From positions 1 through 64,000 of the forward strand of contig NZ_JACJVI010000018.1 of assembly GCF_014237835.1 (NCBI RefSeq): a stretch of 64,000 bases of DNA. Direction: 5' to 3'. Each line of letters starts with the position of its first letter. Position 1 is the first letter of the stretch. This stretch comes from Rhizobium sp. AQ_MP. GTDB taxonomy: Bacteria; Pseudomonadota; Alphaproteobacteria; Rhizobiales; Rhizobiaceae. The translations under genes and the position numbers were made by a program. Below are positions 8,640 to 17,389 of the stretch, in pieces. Under the pieces are notes generated by a model. It did not search any database. It was not told the DNA's origin and was given only the letters and a program-made list of their open reading frames with translations.

Positions 8640-8673
8640 AAAAACGCTCCCGGCACCAACCGGGGGCGTTTTT
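8640..8673 (+). terminator. rho-independent terminator after iacI
   Basis: A 14-bp stem (AAAAACGCTCCCGG with CCGGGGGCGTTTTT, one G-T pair) closes a 6-nt loop and ends in a run of five T. It terminates iacI. Because the stem begins with A on the other side, it may also stop the convergent aldehyde dehydrogenase transcript. Confidence 0.85.
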
Positions 8674-8750
8674 GCTTGACGGAGAAAGGGCTGATAGCGA
8701 GGCCAGGCGCGGACGCACCCGGTTTCCCGGAAGCGCCCGAATCTTTCACC

Positions 8751-10259
8751 TTATCGATATGCGACGCAGACGGACTTGGTCTCGAGATAATTGTCGAGCG
8801 CGCCGCGTCCGTGTTCACGGCCAATGCCCGATTGCTTCATGCCGCCGAAGGGCATGTTCTGATCCGGGATGTTGTGGCTGTTGACCCAGACCGTACCGGC
8901 TTCGATCTTCGGCACATAACGCATCATCTTGTTGATATCCGTCGTCCAGATCGATGCCCCAAGGCCGTAGCGCGTGTCATTGGCCATCGCGATCGCCGCA
9001 TCCGCATCGTCGAACGGCGTCATGGTGATCACAGGTCCGAAGACCTCGTCCTGCATCAGGGCCATGTCCTGCCGCACATCAGTGAAAAGTTCCGGCGCGA
9101 CGAAGAAACCCTGTGACGGAGCCGTGGCACCGATAACCGGCTTCGCGCCATCTTCAATGCCGCGCGCAATGCACGCCTTCACATGCGCCTGGTGGCGGGC
9201 GGAAACGACCGGGTTGATCTGGTTACGCGGGTCGAGACCCGAACCGATGGCGAGACTGCGGGTGACATTCGCGATCACCTCCAGCGCCTTCTCGTAGATG
9301 CCCTTCTGGGCATAGATGCGCACACCGGCGCAGCAGGTCTGCCCGGTATTGAAGAAGCTGCCGATGCCGGCTGCGACGCCAAGCAGGTCGAGGTCCATGT
9401 CGTCGAACATGATCATCGGGGCCTTGCCGCCGAGCTCCAACGTGACACGCTTCATGTCCCTCATCGCCTGCACGCCGATCAGCTTTCCCGTCTCTGTCGA
9501 GCCGGTGAACGTGATCTTGGCGACTTGGGGATGCGCAACGAGCGGCGCTCCGGTTTCCTCACCGAAACCGGTCACCACATTGACAACGCCCTCGGGAACG
9601 CCGGCTTCCAGGCAGATTTCAGCCAGGCGGATCGAGGTGAGCGGCGTTTCCTCCGCCGGCTTCAGCACCACCGTGCAACCGGCTGCAAGCGCCGGCGCGA
9701 TCTTCCACACAGCCATGTTGAGCGGGAAATTCCAGGGCGTGATCGCTGCAACGACCCCGACGGCTTCCTTGCGGGTAAAGGCCTGGTAGCGCATGCCGGG
9801 CGGGATCGGGATGGAGACGTCGAGCGTTGATCCCTCGATCTTGGTCGCCCAGCCCGCCATGTAGCGGAAATACTCGGCCGAGGACTGAACCTCGATGAGA
9901 CGCGAGAGCATGATCGACTTGCCCTGGTTCAGCGTCTCGAGCTGGGCAAGCTCCTCGCCATGGGCTTCGATCAGATCGGCAATCTTCAGGAGAATGCCTT
10001 GGCGCTGGGTGGGCAGCATCTGCGACCATGGGCCCTCGAACGCGCGACGCGCCGCCTTCACGGCCAGATCGACATCCTCGGCGCCACAGGCAGGGACCTC
10101 GGCCAGCACCGAGCCATCGGCCGGGTTGAAGACGGAATAGGTCGTGCCAGACAGCGCCGCATGCGGCTTGCCGTCGATCAGACACTTCGGTGCGGACAGA
10201 AAGGCGGTGACCTGCGCAGAGATATTGGTCACGGCACTGTCAGGTTGGGCGATTTTCAT
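8751..10259 (-). CDS. aldehyde dehydrogenase family protein
   Basis: A 502-residue NAD(P)-dependent aldehyde dehydrogenase of normal length. It shows TPWNFPLNMAVWKIAPALAAG (about residues 165-185), FTGSTETGK, catalytic Glu in LELGGKAP (about residue 267) and catalytic Cys in FFNTGQTCCAG (about residue 300). The family covers betaine aldehyde, phenylacetaldehyde and indole-acetaldehyde dehydrogenases, and sequence alone does not choose. Indole-3-acetaldehyde would fit the neighbouring iac genes, as an aldehyde made from another aromatic would. It is the last gene of the minus-strand block that begins with the A/B-barrel gene at 12603, 68 bp after the dioxygenase gene. Confidence 0.8.
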   Translation of the reverse strand: MKIAQPDSAVTNISAQVTAFLSAPKCLIDGKPHAALSGTTYSVFNPADGSVLAEVPACGAEDVDLAVKAARRAFEGPWSQMLPTQRQGILLKIADLIEAHGEELAQLETLNQGKSIMLSRLIEVQSSAEYFRYMAGWATKIEGSTLDVSIPIPPGMRYQAFTRKEAVGVVAAITPWNFPLNMAVWKIAPALAAGCTVVLKPAEETPLTSIRLAEICLEAGVPEGVVNVVTGFGEETGAPLVAHPQVAKITFTGSTETGKLIGVQAMRDMKRVTLELGGKAPMIMFDDMDLDLLGVAAGIGSFFNTGQTCCAGVRIYAQKGIYEKALEVIANVTRSLAIGSGLDPRNQINPVVSARHQAHVKACIARGIEDGAKPVIGATAPSQGFFVAPELFTDVRQDMALMQDEVFGPVITMTPFDDADAAIAMANDTRYGLGASIWTTDINKMMRYVPKIEAGTVWVNSHNIPDQNMPFGGMKQSGIGREHGRGALDNYLETKSVCVAYR

Positions 10260-10327
10260 AATGTTTCCCTCCGGTTTGGTTTTGTTCGTTCAACAGCTGC
10301 GTTCCCGGCGCAGCTGTCCGTCCAGGC

Positions 10328-11179
10328 TCAGGCTTGCTTCGCTACGGCAGGAGCGAGGACAAAATCGAAATGCGCCCGCCAGCGCTCACTGGGGCTCACG
10401 GCCGGCTTGAAATCGACGATCAGCGTTTCCTTCACACCAAACACGGCGTCAGAGGTCAGATAGGCGTCGCCGGCGACGAAGATGTGGGTAATGAGGCGCT
10501 CGCAACCGGGTGCCGAAACCAGGAAATGCATGTGCGCCGGACGCCAGGGATGGCGTCCGAGCGCCTCCAGCATCTTGCCCACTGGGCCGTCGTCAGGGAT
10601 CGGATAGGCGACCGGCTTGATGCCCCGAAATGCATAGCGGCCATCCTTGCCGGTCCGGAAGATGCCACGATTGTTGTAGGGTGGCTGTACATCCGGCTGC
10701 TGCACGTCGTAGAAGCCGTCCTCATTGTCCGACCAGACGTCCACCAATGCGTTTTCAATGGGATTGCCATCGAGATCGAGCACCCGACCTTCGAACAGAC
10801 AGGTCTCGCCCTTGCCATCGAGGCTGATATTGGCGCCCATCTCGCGCTCCGGCGCGCCATCGACGTGGAAGGGGCCGAAAACCGTGGTCTCTGTGGCCTG
10901 ACCGGGAGACCGGTGGTTGATCGCATCGACCAGCATGGAGACGCCGAGTACATCGGAAAGCAGGATGAACTCCTGCCGCGTATCCGAACAGAGCTGCCCG
11001 GTCCGGGTCAAGAAATCGATGGCTGTAGCCCACTCCGCTTCCGTGAGCTCCACATCCTTCACGAAGGCATGCAAGTGGGTCACCAGCGAAGACATCACGC
11101 GCTGCATGCGCGGCGAGACCTTGGGGCCCATACGTTCGTTCACGACCTCCGCCGATGCCTCCTCGGTGAAATAGCGCAT
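10328..11179 (-). CDS. intradiol ring-cleavage dioxygenase, hydroxyquinol 1,2-dioxygenase type
   Basis: A 283-residue non-heme Fe(III) dioxygenase. It has an N-terminal dimerisation domain and the catalytic core with VDVWSDNEDGFYDVQQP (first Tyr ligand), KPVAYPIPDDGPVG (second Tyr) and RPAHMHFLVSAPG (two His ligands). The residues around the first Tyr and the adjacent maleylacetate reductase favour hydroxyquinol (benzene-1,2,4-triol), cleaved to maleylacetate, over catechol. A GGAGG lies 7 nt before the ATG. A separate catechol 1,2-dioxygenase at 23863 makes a catechol role here redundant. Confidence 0.82.
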   Translation of the reverse strand: MRYFTEEASAEVVNERMGPKVSPRMQRVMSSLVTHLHAFVKDVELTEAEWATAIDFLTRTGQLCSDTRQEFILLSDVLGVSMLVDAINHRSPGQATETTVFGPFHVDGAPEREMGANISLDGKGETCLFEGRVLDLDGNPIENALVDVWSDNEDGFYDVQQPDVQPPYNNRGIFRTGKDGRYAFRGIKPVAYPIPDDGPVGKMLEALGRHPWRPAHMHFLVSAPGCERLITHIFVAGDAYLTSDAVFGVKETLIVDFKPAVSPSERWRAHFDFVLAPAVAKQA

Positions 11180-11191
11180 ATGACGTCCTCC

Positions 11192-12259
11192 TCAGTCGAT
11201 GACAGGCCGCTCACCGGAATAAGCACGGACGATCAGCGCGGTGATCGCCTCCTTTTCCAGCGGACGCGGGTTCCAGTATGGGTTGGCAAAGGCACTCTCC
11301 ACGGCCTTGCCGATGCCGTCCTCGGGCATGCCGATCTGGGAAAGCGAAGCAGGCGCCCCGATGGCGCGAGCGAGATCGAAGAGCGTTCCGGACGGATCGG
11401 GGCCTAGAACACCCGAGAGCTTTTCCATCACCTGAGGCATGGCCGGCGCGTTATAGGCCAGCGCATGCGGCAGGATGATCGTATGGGTCTCCGCATGCGG
11501 CAGATCAAAGCTGCCGCCGAGCGTGTGGCAGAGCTTGTGGTGCAGCGCCATGCCGACCGACCCCAGGCAGATGCCACAGAGCCAAGCCCCATAGAGCGCA
11601 TCCGCACGCGCATCACGATCGCCAGGGTCCTTGGCAATCATCGGAAGTGCACGCGCCAACGACCGGATCGCCTCGATGGCGAGCGCCGAGATGATCGGGT
11701 TCGCCTCGCGTGCATAAAGTGCTTCTATGGCATGCGCCATCGCGTTAATGCCGCTGGTCCCGGACATTGCGACCGGTAGTCCGAGCGTCTGCTCGACATC
11801 ATAGATGACGACTTCCGGAAGCACCTTGAGCGTGGTCTGTGTCCGCTTCACGCCGCTCTCGGTCTGGCCGATGATCGGCGTCATCTCGGAGCCGGCATAG
11901 GTGGTCGGCAAGACCACCTGCGGCAGATCGGTGCGCAGGGCGATCGCCTTGGAAAGCCCGATCGTCGATCCGCCGCCAACGGCGACGAGCACATCCGCTG
12001 AAAGCGCTTGCGCCTGTTTCGTGGCAAGCTCACTGACATCAACGGGCGTGTGCATCACGGCACCGGCGAAGACGCCGGCACCCGCCGGCCCGAGCAGCGC
12101 AAGCAGCGTCTCTGCTTCCTTCTTCTGGGCAGGCGTTGCCAGGACCAGTGCCCGCTGCTTGCCGAGACGTGCGAGTTCCTCCGGCAAGCGGGCTGTCGTG
12201 CCGAAGCCGAAGATGACGCGCGCGGGGTGACTGGTGTAGACGAAGTCTCGATCAGCCAT
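11192..12259 (-). CDS. maleylacetate reductase (iron-containing alcohol dehydrogenase family)
   Basis: A 355-residue group III alcohol-dehydrogenase-fold protein. It has the nucleotide site AVGGGSTIGLSKAIAL (about residues 92-107), PTTYAGSEMTP, and a metal-site region with GINAMAHAIEALY and HHKLCHTLGGSFDLPHAETH. The last motif is characteristic of maleylacetate reductases, which turn maleylacetate into 3-oxoadipate. Its ATG overlaps the preceding stop (TGATG). With the dioxygenase it completes the hydroxyquinol branch and feeds the beta-ketoadipate pathway. Confidence 0.85.
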   Translation of the reverse strand: MADRDFVYTSHPARVIFGFGTTARLPEELARLGKQRALVLATPAQKKEAETLLALLGPAGAGVFAGAVMHTPVDVSELATKQAQALSADVLVAVGGGSTIGLSKAIALRTDLPQVVLPTTYAGSEMTPIIGQTESGVKRTQTTLKVLPEVVIYDVEQTLGLPVAMSGTSGINAMAHAIEALYAREANPIISALAIEAIRSLARALPMIAKDPGDRDARADALYGAWLCGICLGSVGMALHHKLCHTLGGSFDLPHAETHTIILPHALAYNAPAMPQVMEKLSGVLGPDPSGTLFDLARAIGAPASLSQIGMPEDGIGKAVESAFANPYWNPRPLEKEAITALIVRAYSGERPVID

Positions 12260-12603
12260 CACGCGGCATCCATCGAGCCGAGGCAGTAGTCCACCTGATA
12301 GCGGGCGACCCTCAACCCTTGCAGTCGGTCTCGGACGGCCAGGTGCAGAGGATGCGTCGCGTAAGCCTTCAGGCTAGCTTCGCTGTCGAAATCGGTGACG
12401 AGAACCATGTCGCACGCATAGTCGATGCGGCTGTGGTCGATCCCGATCTCCAGCCGGATCAGGCCCGGGATGCGGCCACGCAATGCCTCGAACGCATTCC
12501 GTACGGTATCAATTGCCGCATTCCGCTCGGCCGGCGTGTTTCCCGCGACATTCCACATCACGATGTGACGAACTGGGAAAGATGTGGGACCGGCATCGGG
12601 CAT
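12259..12603 (-). CDS. stress-responsive A/B-barrel (Dabb) domain protein
   Basis: A 114-residue protein with the Dabb pattern: IRHIVMWNV-type first strand (here VRHIVMWNVAG), GLIRLEIGID, DMVLVTDFDSEASLKAYATHPLHLAVRD and a final strand RVARYQVDYC. Such proteins are small dimeric barrels found near aromatic and hydroxyquinol genes, with no settled activity. The ATG at 12603 follows TGGAG. It is the first gene of the hydroxyquinol operon and coupled to the maleylacetate reductase. It diverges from the LysR gene across 217 bp. Confidence 0.75.
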   Translation of the reverse strand: MPDAGPTSFPVRHIVMWNVAGNTPAERNAAIDTVRNAFEALRGRIPGLIRLEIGIDHSRIDYACDMVLVTDFDSEASLKAYATHPLHLAVRDRLQGLRVARYQVDYCLGSMDAA

Positions 12604-12765
12604 CAATGAACTCCAGATATTGCGTGATCGGCTGTTTGCGACGATTGCGAACCCCGGCATCCTGCACGCCAAATGAAACGTGATAAATCACGTAAATCGG
12701 AAAACATTCTTGCAGATCCCGCAAGACCGATAACTCCCGTTCAGCCCACTTGATAAAATGCATAT

Positions 12766-12782
12766 TTAGGTGAATATTACCG
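12766..12782. promoter_or_regulatory. IacR-like operator motif, copy 4 (LysR / hydroxyquinol divergent promoter)
   Basis: TTAGGTGAATATTACCG is almost the same as the copy in front of iacI (7901-7917). It lies in the divergent region between the LysR gene and the Dabb gene, 39 bp from the LysR start. It suggests that the hydroxyquinol block answers to the same regulator as iac. A weaker related string, AAATCACGTAAATC, is at about 12684-12698. Confidence 0.5.
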
Positions 12783-12820
12783 TTATAAAAAACGGGAACT
12801 TCAAAAATTGGGTAGACAAG

Positions 12821-13756
12821 ATGGATCGCTTCGTCGAACTGGAAGTCTTCACGCGCATCGCCGATGAGGCGAACCTGACGCGAGCTGCGCAGGAAATGGG
12901 TCTGTCGGTTTCCGGCGTGAGCCGGCATTTGACGAACCTGGAAAACCGCCTCGGCGTGCGGCTCGTGCAGCGGACAACGCGGGCACTGTCGCTGACCTCC
13001 GAAGGACAGCGTTTCGCCCGCAGCGCCCGCGATATTCTCTCCACGCTGCAGGAGGCCGAAGAAAGTGTCAGCCACGTTTCGGCAGAGCCGACCGGCGTGC
13101 TCCGTCTTGGCGCGTCGCTCTCCTTTGCGATGCTCCACCTGATCCCGGTGATCAACGCCTTCAAGGCACGCCACCCGCAAGTGCGCATCGACCTGCAGGC
13201 CTCCAACCGCTACTGCGACATCATCGAAAACGGGCTTGATCTCGCCATCCGCACGCGACGTGCCGAGGTGGACAGCAGCGTCACGATCCGCAAACTGGCC
13301 GAGATGCCTCGCATGATCGTCGCAGCCCCGGACTATCTTGCCCGCAATGGCGTTCCGCAGGTGCCGGAAGACCTCGAACGTCACGCGCTGCTTCTTTACA
13401 CCCTCTCGGAAAACTGGGATCAGCTCACATTCACACGCGGCAAGGAAGAACGCCGCATCTCGGCCCTCGCCGAAATGGCAAGCAATGATGGCCAGCTTCT
13501 GCGCCAGGCGGCCCTGTCGGGCATGGGGCTGCTGGTGCAGCCGGCCTATGTCGTCCACGAGGATGTCGAGGCCGGACGTCTGGTACCGGTCTTGACCAAC
13601 TGGGCCCTGCCGAGCCTCACAATGAACATCGTCTTTCCATCGCGAACCCATCTCCCGGCTCGTACCCGACTGTTTATCGATGCGCTCGTCAGGCATTTTC
13701 GCGAACACGACCTGGAACGAACATGGCAGCAGGTGGCATCCCGCCCTCTGCAGTGA
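12821..13756 (+). CDS. LysR-family transcriptional regulator
   Basis: A 311-residue LysR protein. The N-terminal helix-turn-helix (residues about 1-60) includes DRFVELEVFTRIADEANLTRAAQEMGLSVSGVSRHLTNLENRLGVRLVQRTTR, and a periplasmic-binding-like effector domain follows. The closest style is the DsdC/GstR-type subgroup with the motif VQRTTR. The ATG at 12821 starts right at the HTH; the frame can be extended to 12770, but that would cover the putative operator. It is divergent from the hydroxyquinol operon and is the natural local activator of it. Confidence 0.82.
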   Translation: MDRFVELEVFTRIADEANLTRAAQEMGLSVSGVSRHLTNLENRLGVRLVQRTTRALSLTSEGQRFARSARDILSTLQEAEESVSHVSAEPTGVLRLGASLSFAMLHLIPVINAFKARHPQVRIDLQASNRYCDIIENGLDLAIRTRRAEVDSSVTIRKLAEMPRMIVAAPDYLARNGVPQVPEDLERHALLLYTLSENWDQLTFTRGKEERRISALAEMASNDGQLLRQAALSGMGLLVQPAYVVHEDVEAGRLVPVLTNWALPSLTMNIVFPSRTHLPARTRLFIDALVRHFREHDLERTWQQVASRPLQ

Positions 13757-13819
13757 AAACAGGGTTACGCGCCGATCGAACTGCAAAGACGGCCCGCAGT
13801 AGAAAGAAAAGGAATTCCC

Positions 13820-14218
13820 ATGTCTGAAATGAAGACTGCGACGGCGGCCTATCTCGACCATGTCGCTTTCACCGTCCGCGACATCACCCCGCATCTCGCC
13901 TTCTTCCGCGATGTGCTCGGAATGACCGTGACCAAACGTGACGGCAATCTGGAGAAGCCAAGCCAAGTCTGGTTGCTCGGCGGCCTGCAAATCGTCGAAG
14001 ACGCAGATTTCAGAGGTCCTGAAGGTCGCTTCGCGCATCTGGGCCTCATCTGTGCAGACGTTCCGGCAGCCATCAAGGGCGCTCTGGCTCATGGCGGCAA
14101 GTCTTTGGACAAGGGCGCCCATTGGGTCGAAATGCCCGACGGCTTGCTGCTCGAATTCCTGCCGGACACCCGCAACGCGGTTGAGACAGTGCGGAACCTC
14201 GACCCACGTCGCAGCTAA
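13820..14218 (+). CDS. VOC-family (glyoxalase/dioxygenase fold) protein
   Basis: A 132-residue single-domain VOC protein. It opens with YLDHVAFTVRDITPHLAFFRDVLGM, the typical first beta-alpha unit, and has a mid-protein RFAHLGLICADVP and a C-terminal LLLEFLPD with a metal-type Glu. The putative ligands His and Glu are present. The family includes extradiol dioxygenases, glyoxalases and isomerases, and the substrate is unknown. AAGGAAT precedes the ATG. It lies 63 bp after the LysR gene on the same strand. Confidence 0.7.
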   Translation: MSEMKTATAAYLDHVAFTVRDITPHLAFFRDVLGMTVTKRDGNLEKPSQVWLLGGLQIVEDADFRGPEGRFAHLGLICADVPAAIKGALAHGGKSLDKGAHWVEMPDGLLLEFLPDTRNAVETVRNLDPRRS

Positions 14219-14229
14219 ATGACGAGAAA

Positions 14230-14250
14230 GGCGGGCACGAGCGGCCCGCC
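14230..14250. terminator. hairpin between the VOC and FAD-oxidase genes
   Basis: GGCGGGC pairs with GCCCGCC around a 7-nt loop in the gap between two converging genes. There is no T run on the plus side, so strength is uncertain. It would serve both transcripts. Confidence 0.5.
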
Positions 14251-14292
14251 ATTCGTGAGAGGCTGACAATCGATCGGCAGCCTTGTTGGAGC

Positions 14293-15591
14293 TCAGGAAA
14301 AACGCTCCAGACGGTAGGGCGTCGGATCGAGCAGCGGCGTAGAGGACGCCGTGACGAGGTCTGCGGCAAGCTGGCCGGCAGCAGGTCCCGTACCGAAGCC
14401 GTGGCCTGAAAAACCGGTCGCAAGCGTAAGTCCCGGAATACCGGCAACCGGACCGATCACCGGCAGGGAATCCGGCGTGATATCCATCATACCCGCCCAG
14501 ACCTCCTCAATCACCGCATCGCCAAAGAGCGGCCAGGCACCGGTCAGGTTGCGCATGGCCTCAGCATTGATGTCGGGATTTGCCGGCGGATCCATCACGC
14601 GCACGCGCTCGAACGGAGACCGAGATTCCGGACCCCAGCGACGCGGCAGGGAGATATCTTTCATGAAATCGGACCCGAGGCTGATGCGCAGCAACTGCCG
14701 CTGGCCGCGCAGCATGTGCAGGTAACGCAAGCCGATCAGCAAGTGGTCGAGCATCAGCGGTGCGCCGAGCGCGCCGCGCTGGGTGATGGTATAGCCACCG
14801 TCCAGGCGTTTGCGGAAGGAGAAGTCCGGGCCGCCCACGGCGATCTCCGTCGGCCCCTCCATGGGGGCGGTGCGGATGACCGAGCAGACCAGTGGCAAAG
14901 TCGGCAGGGAAACGCCGAGATTGGCCAGGAACTTGCGCGACCAGAGCGCGCCGGCGAGCACGACCTGATCACAACGGATTTCGCCCCGTTCGGTGACAAC
15001 ACCCGTGACGCGGCCTGCAGAACGGACAAGCGTGCGTACGGCGCAGTTCTCGACGATCACTGCCCCTTTCGCGATCGCGGCCCGGGCAATTGCACTTGGG
15101 GCGAGCGTCGGCTCGGCACGGCCATCGGACGCGGTGTAGATGCCACCGGCCCAGGTCCCCTTCCCACCAGGAACCCGGTCATCGATCTCCCGGGCGCTCA
15201 GCATCTGGGAATCGAGCTGCAGCCCTTCGACCGTCTTCATCCATTGGCGGTGCATCTCCATCTCGGCCTCGGTGCGGGCAAGGTACATGATGCCCGCCTG
15301 GCGATATCCGACATCCATTCCGACCCGTTCGGGCATCTGAGCCCAGAGACGGTCTGCTGCCTGTGCCATCGGCACATCCGGCGCCGAGCGGCCCATCTTG
15401 CGGATCCAGCCGAGATTGCGCGAGGACTGCTCCCCCGCTACCCGCCCTTTTTCCAAGAGCACAACGGCCACGCCACGCTCGGCAAGAACGAGGGCGGTCG
15501 TCAGCCCGACGATCCCGCCGCCAATGACGACAACGGTCGTTTGCGCCGGAAAGTCGGAAGCTGTCTGAACGGGGAGGATGGTGGGTGCCAT
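14293..15591 (-). CDS. FAD-dependent amino acid oxidase (DAO/DadA-like)
   Basis: A 432-residue flavoprotein of the D-amino-acid/glycine oxidase family. The N-terminal FAD site is VVVIGGGIVGLTTALVLAERG with the following LLEKG acidic end (residues about 20-48). The C-terminal FAD-closing motif is TGFSGHGFGTGPAAGQLAADL. It probably oxidises an amino acid or secondary amine to an imine at the inner face of the membrane or in the cytosol. A RidA gene directly before it in the same direction would hydrolyse such imines. The substrate cannot be named. Confidence 0.78.
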   Translation of the reverse strand: MAPTILPVQTASDFPAQTTVVVIGGGIVGLTTALVLAERGVAVVLLEKGRVAGEQSSRNLGWIRKMGRSAPDVPMAQAADRLWAQMPERVGMDVGYRQAGIMYLARTEAEMEMHRQWMKTVEGLQLDSQMLSAREIDDRVPGGKGTWAGGIYTASDGRAEPTLAPSAIARAAIAKGAVIVENCAVRTLVRSAGRVTGVVTERGEIRCDQVVLAGALWSRKFLANLGVSLPTLPLVCSVIRTAPMEGPTEIAVGGPDFSFRKRLDGGYTITQRGALGAPLMLDHLLIGLRYLHMLRGQRQLLRISLGSDFMKDISLPRRWGPESRSPFERVRVMDPPANPDINAEAMRNLTGAWPLFGDAVIEEVWAGMMDITPDSLPVIGPVAGIPGLTLATGFSGHGFGTGPAAGQLAADLVTASSTPLLDPTPYRLERFS

Positions 15592-15656
15592 GGCTGTAAA
15601 CCTGAAGTTTCGGGGAAATGACGGAGGGCTGAATCACAGACCTCCCGGACGCTGGA

Positions 15657-16079
15657 TCAGAGCGAGATGACGCGTTCTTCGGTCTCGGCTTTTCCGGCAC
15701 CACGATAGGCCGTCACCTCGATCTCGACCTTGTAGACCGTCGATCCGAGCGGCGGGCAGGTGACGGTGCTGGCGGGATTGATGCCGCGGAACTTCTCCCC
15801 GACCACCGTCATCACGGCCATGGTATCCGTCGGATCCTGGATGAACACCCGCGAAGCCACGACATCGGCCAGGCCGGAATCGACGGCCGCCAACGCAGCT
15901 TCGATGTTGGAAAAGACCTGGAGCGTTTGCTCGGTGATATCCTCCGGAATTTCCTTGCTGACCGGATTGCGGCCGGCCGTATTGGAGACGAAAATCCAGT
16001 TGTCGATCGCGACGATACGCGAATAGCTGCCGTGATCCTCGAACTTGGATCCGGTCTTGATCTTGACGACCTTGGTCAT
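15657..16079 (-). CDS. RidA-family imine/enamine deaminase
   Basis: A 140-residue RidA/YjgF-type protein. It has GSYSRIVAIDNWIFVSNTAGRN near the start, EQTLQVFSNIEAALAAVDSGLADVVASRVFI in the middle and the C-terminal KVEIEVTAY strand; an Arg that binds the carboxylate lies in the usual place (SRVFI). It speeds hydrolysis of reactive 2-aminoacrylate or imines from the neighbouring oxidase. The ATG at 16079 has no clear Shine-Dalgarno, and a strong hairpin lies just before it. Length is slightly above the family's typical 125-130. Confidence 0.78.
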   Translation of the reverse strand: MTKVVKIKTGSKFEDHGSYSRIVAIDNWIFVSNTAGRNPVSKEIPEDITEQTLQVFSNIEAALAAVDSGLADVVASRVFIQDPTDTMAVMTVVGEKFRGINPASTVTCPPLGSTVYKVEIEVTAYRGAGKAETEERVISL

Positions 16080-16109
16080 GGTGCACTCGTTGCTCAATTG
16101 AAAAGAAAG

Positions 16110-16142
16110 GCCGGGCGGCAAGGCAATCGCTGACCGCCCGGC
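16110..16142 (-). terminator. hairpin followed by T-rich tract, between the OCD-family and RidA genes
   Basis: On the minus strand GCCGGGCGG pairs with CCGCCCGGC over a 15-nt loop and is followed by CTTTCTTTT. It has the form of an intrinsic terminator lying inside an otherwise co-directional gene group, so it may weaken read-through into ridA and the oxidase. Confidence 0.6.
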
Positions 16143-16160
16143 AAGTTGGCGCCGGGGATA

Positions 16161-17315
16161 TCAGCGCAAGACGGGAACATCCCAGAGGTTGAGCTTGACG
16201 CCGATTCCGCGGCTGATGGCGTTTCGGTAGACGATGGTGCCCCAGGCGACATCCTCGACCGGCATGCCGCCGACGGACATGATGATGATCTCTTCGTCGT
16301 TCTGACGACCCGGCGCATCGCCGGCGACGATCTTGCCGATGTCTTCGAGGTCGGCGCGGTCCATGCGGCCCTCGGCGATCATGTCCATGAACTTCACACC
16401 GACGATCGGCACATGCACATGGGCCGGCTTCGGCAACTCATGGAACCAGGCGTCGTAAAGGCCGGTATTGTCGAGCACCTTGCGAACATCACGGGCTTCC
16501 ATCGCTTCGTCGATATTGCAGAGCGCCGGCATCGCGAGGAACGCGCCGGGCTTCACCCATTCGCGCTTGACCATCGGATAGGTGGAGGGATCGCCGACGG
16601 CACCCGAATTGCAATAGCTGACGAGGTCACTGTCTCGAACCACGGCCTCGATGGTGTCAACGACAGTGACGGAAGTGATCTGGGGATAGGTTTCGGCGAC
16701 CCATGAAAGGAAGCTCTTCAGGCTCTTTTCACCGCGACCCTTCAGCTTAAGCGTATCGATGTTGGGGCAAGCGGCCATGAAGGCTGCGAGCGTGGTCTTC
16801 GCCATGACGCCCGGTCCGAGAATACCGACAACACGGCTATCCTTGCGGGCCAGATGGCGTGCGCCGACGCCCGGGATGGCACCGGTGCGATAGGCAGAAA
16901 GCAGGTTCGCAGACATGAAAGCGAGCGGGGCACCGGTGTCTGCATCATTGAGGCAGAACATCAGGATCGAGCGGGGCAGGCCCTTGTCCCGGTTTTCAAT
17001 GTTGGAACCGTACCACTTCATGCCCGCCGTACGGAAACGGCCACCGAGATAGGCAGGCATCGCCATGAAACGACGGTCGGCTGTCGGCTTCGGCATGTCC
17101 GGAAACGGCGAGTCTTCCGGGAAGGAAATGGCCGCACCATGGCTGTCGCTGTTTGGACCAGCCATCCGGTAGTCACCGTGGTAGAGCAGGCCGAACATTT
17201 CTTCCATGGCATCGACGCAGGCCGGCATATCGGTCACGCCGGCTTTGATCATGTCTTCTTCCGACAGATAAATGAAATCGATTTTTGTGCTTTGGATGGC
17301 AGTCATGTCGTTCAT
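16161..17315 (-). CDS. ornithine cyclodeaminase / mu-crystallin family protein
   Basis: A 384-residue protein with the OCD fold. The NAD(P) site is VVGILGPGVMAKTTLAAFM (about residues 185-205), preceded by TGAIPGVGARHLARKD. It is longer than canonical ornithine cyclodeaminase (about 330-350). Members act as cyclodeaminases, imine reductases or dehydrogenases on amino acids, and some longer relatives are annotated as a tyramine oxidase subunit. The start at 17315 is chosen by N-terminal fit and lacks a good Shine-Dalgarno; 17306 is an alternative. With RidA, a DAO-type oxidase and a permease it suggests amino acid or amine use. Confidence 0.72.
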   Translation of the reverse strand: MNDMTAIQSTKIDFIYLSEEDMIKAGVTDMPACVDAMEEMFGLLYHGDYRMAGPNSDSHGAAISFPEDSPFPDMPKPTADRRFMAMPAYLGGRFRTAGMKWYGSNIENRDKGLPRSILMFCLNDADTGAPLAFMSANLLSAYRTGAIPGVGARHLARKDSRVVGILGPGVMAKTTLAAFMAACPNIDTLKLKGRGEKSLKSFLSWVAETYPQITSVTVVDTIEAVVRDSDLVSYCNSGAVGDPSTYPMVKREWVKPGAFLAMPALCNIDEAMEARDVRKVLDNTGLYDAWFHELPKPAHVHVPIVGVKFMDMIAEGRMDRADLEDIGKIVAGDAPGRQNDEEIIIMSVGGMPVEDVAWGTIVYRNAISRGIGVKLNLWDVPVLR

Positions 17316-17389
17316 GGTCAGGGCTTTCGTTTTGCCACGGCACATCGCATCCAGCGTCAAGGACTGGAGCGAGGCCACTTTGGGGAAGG

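Noticed and set aside
12509..14269. A 586-codon open frame on the minus strand
   Set aside because: It covers the LysR and VOC genes in antisense, both well supported, and has no recognisable motif or ribosome binding site.
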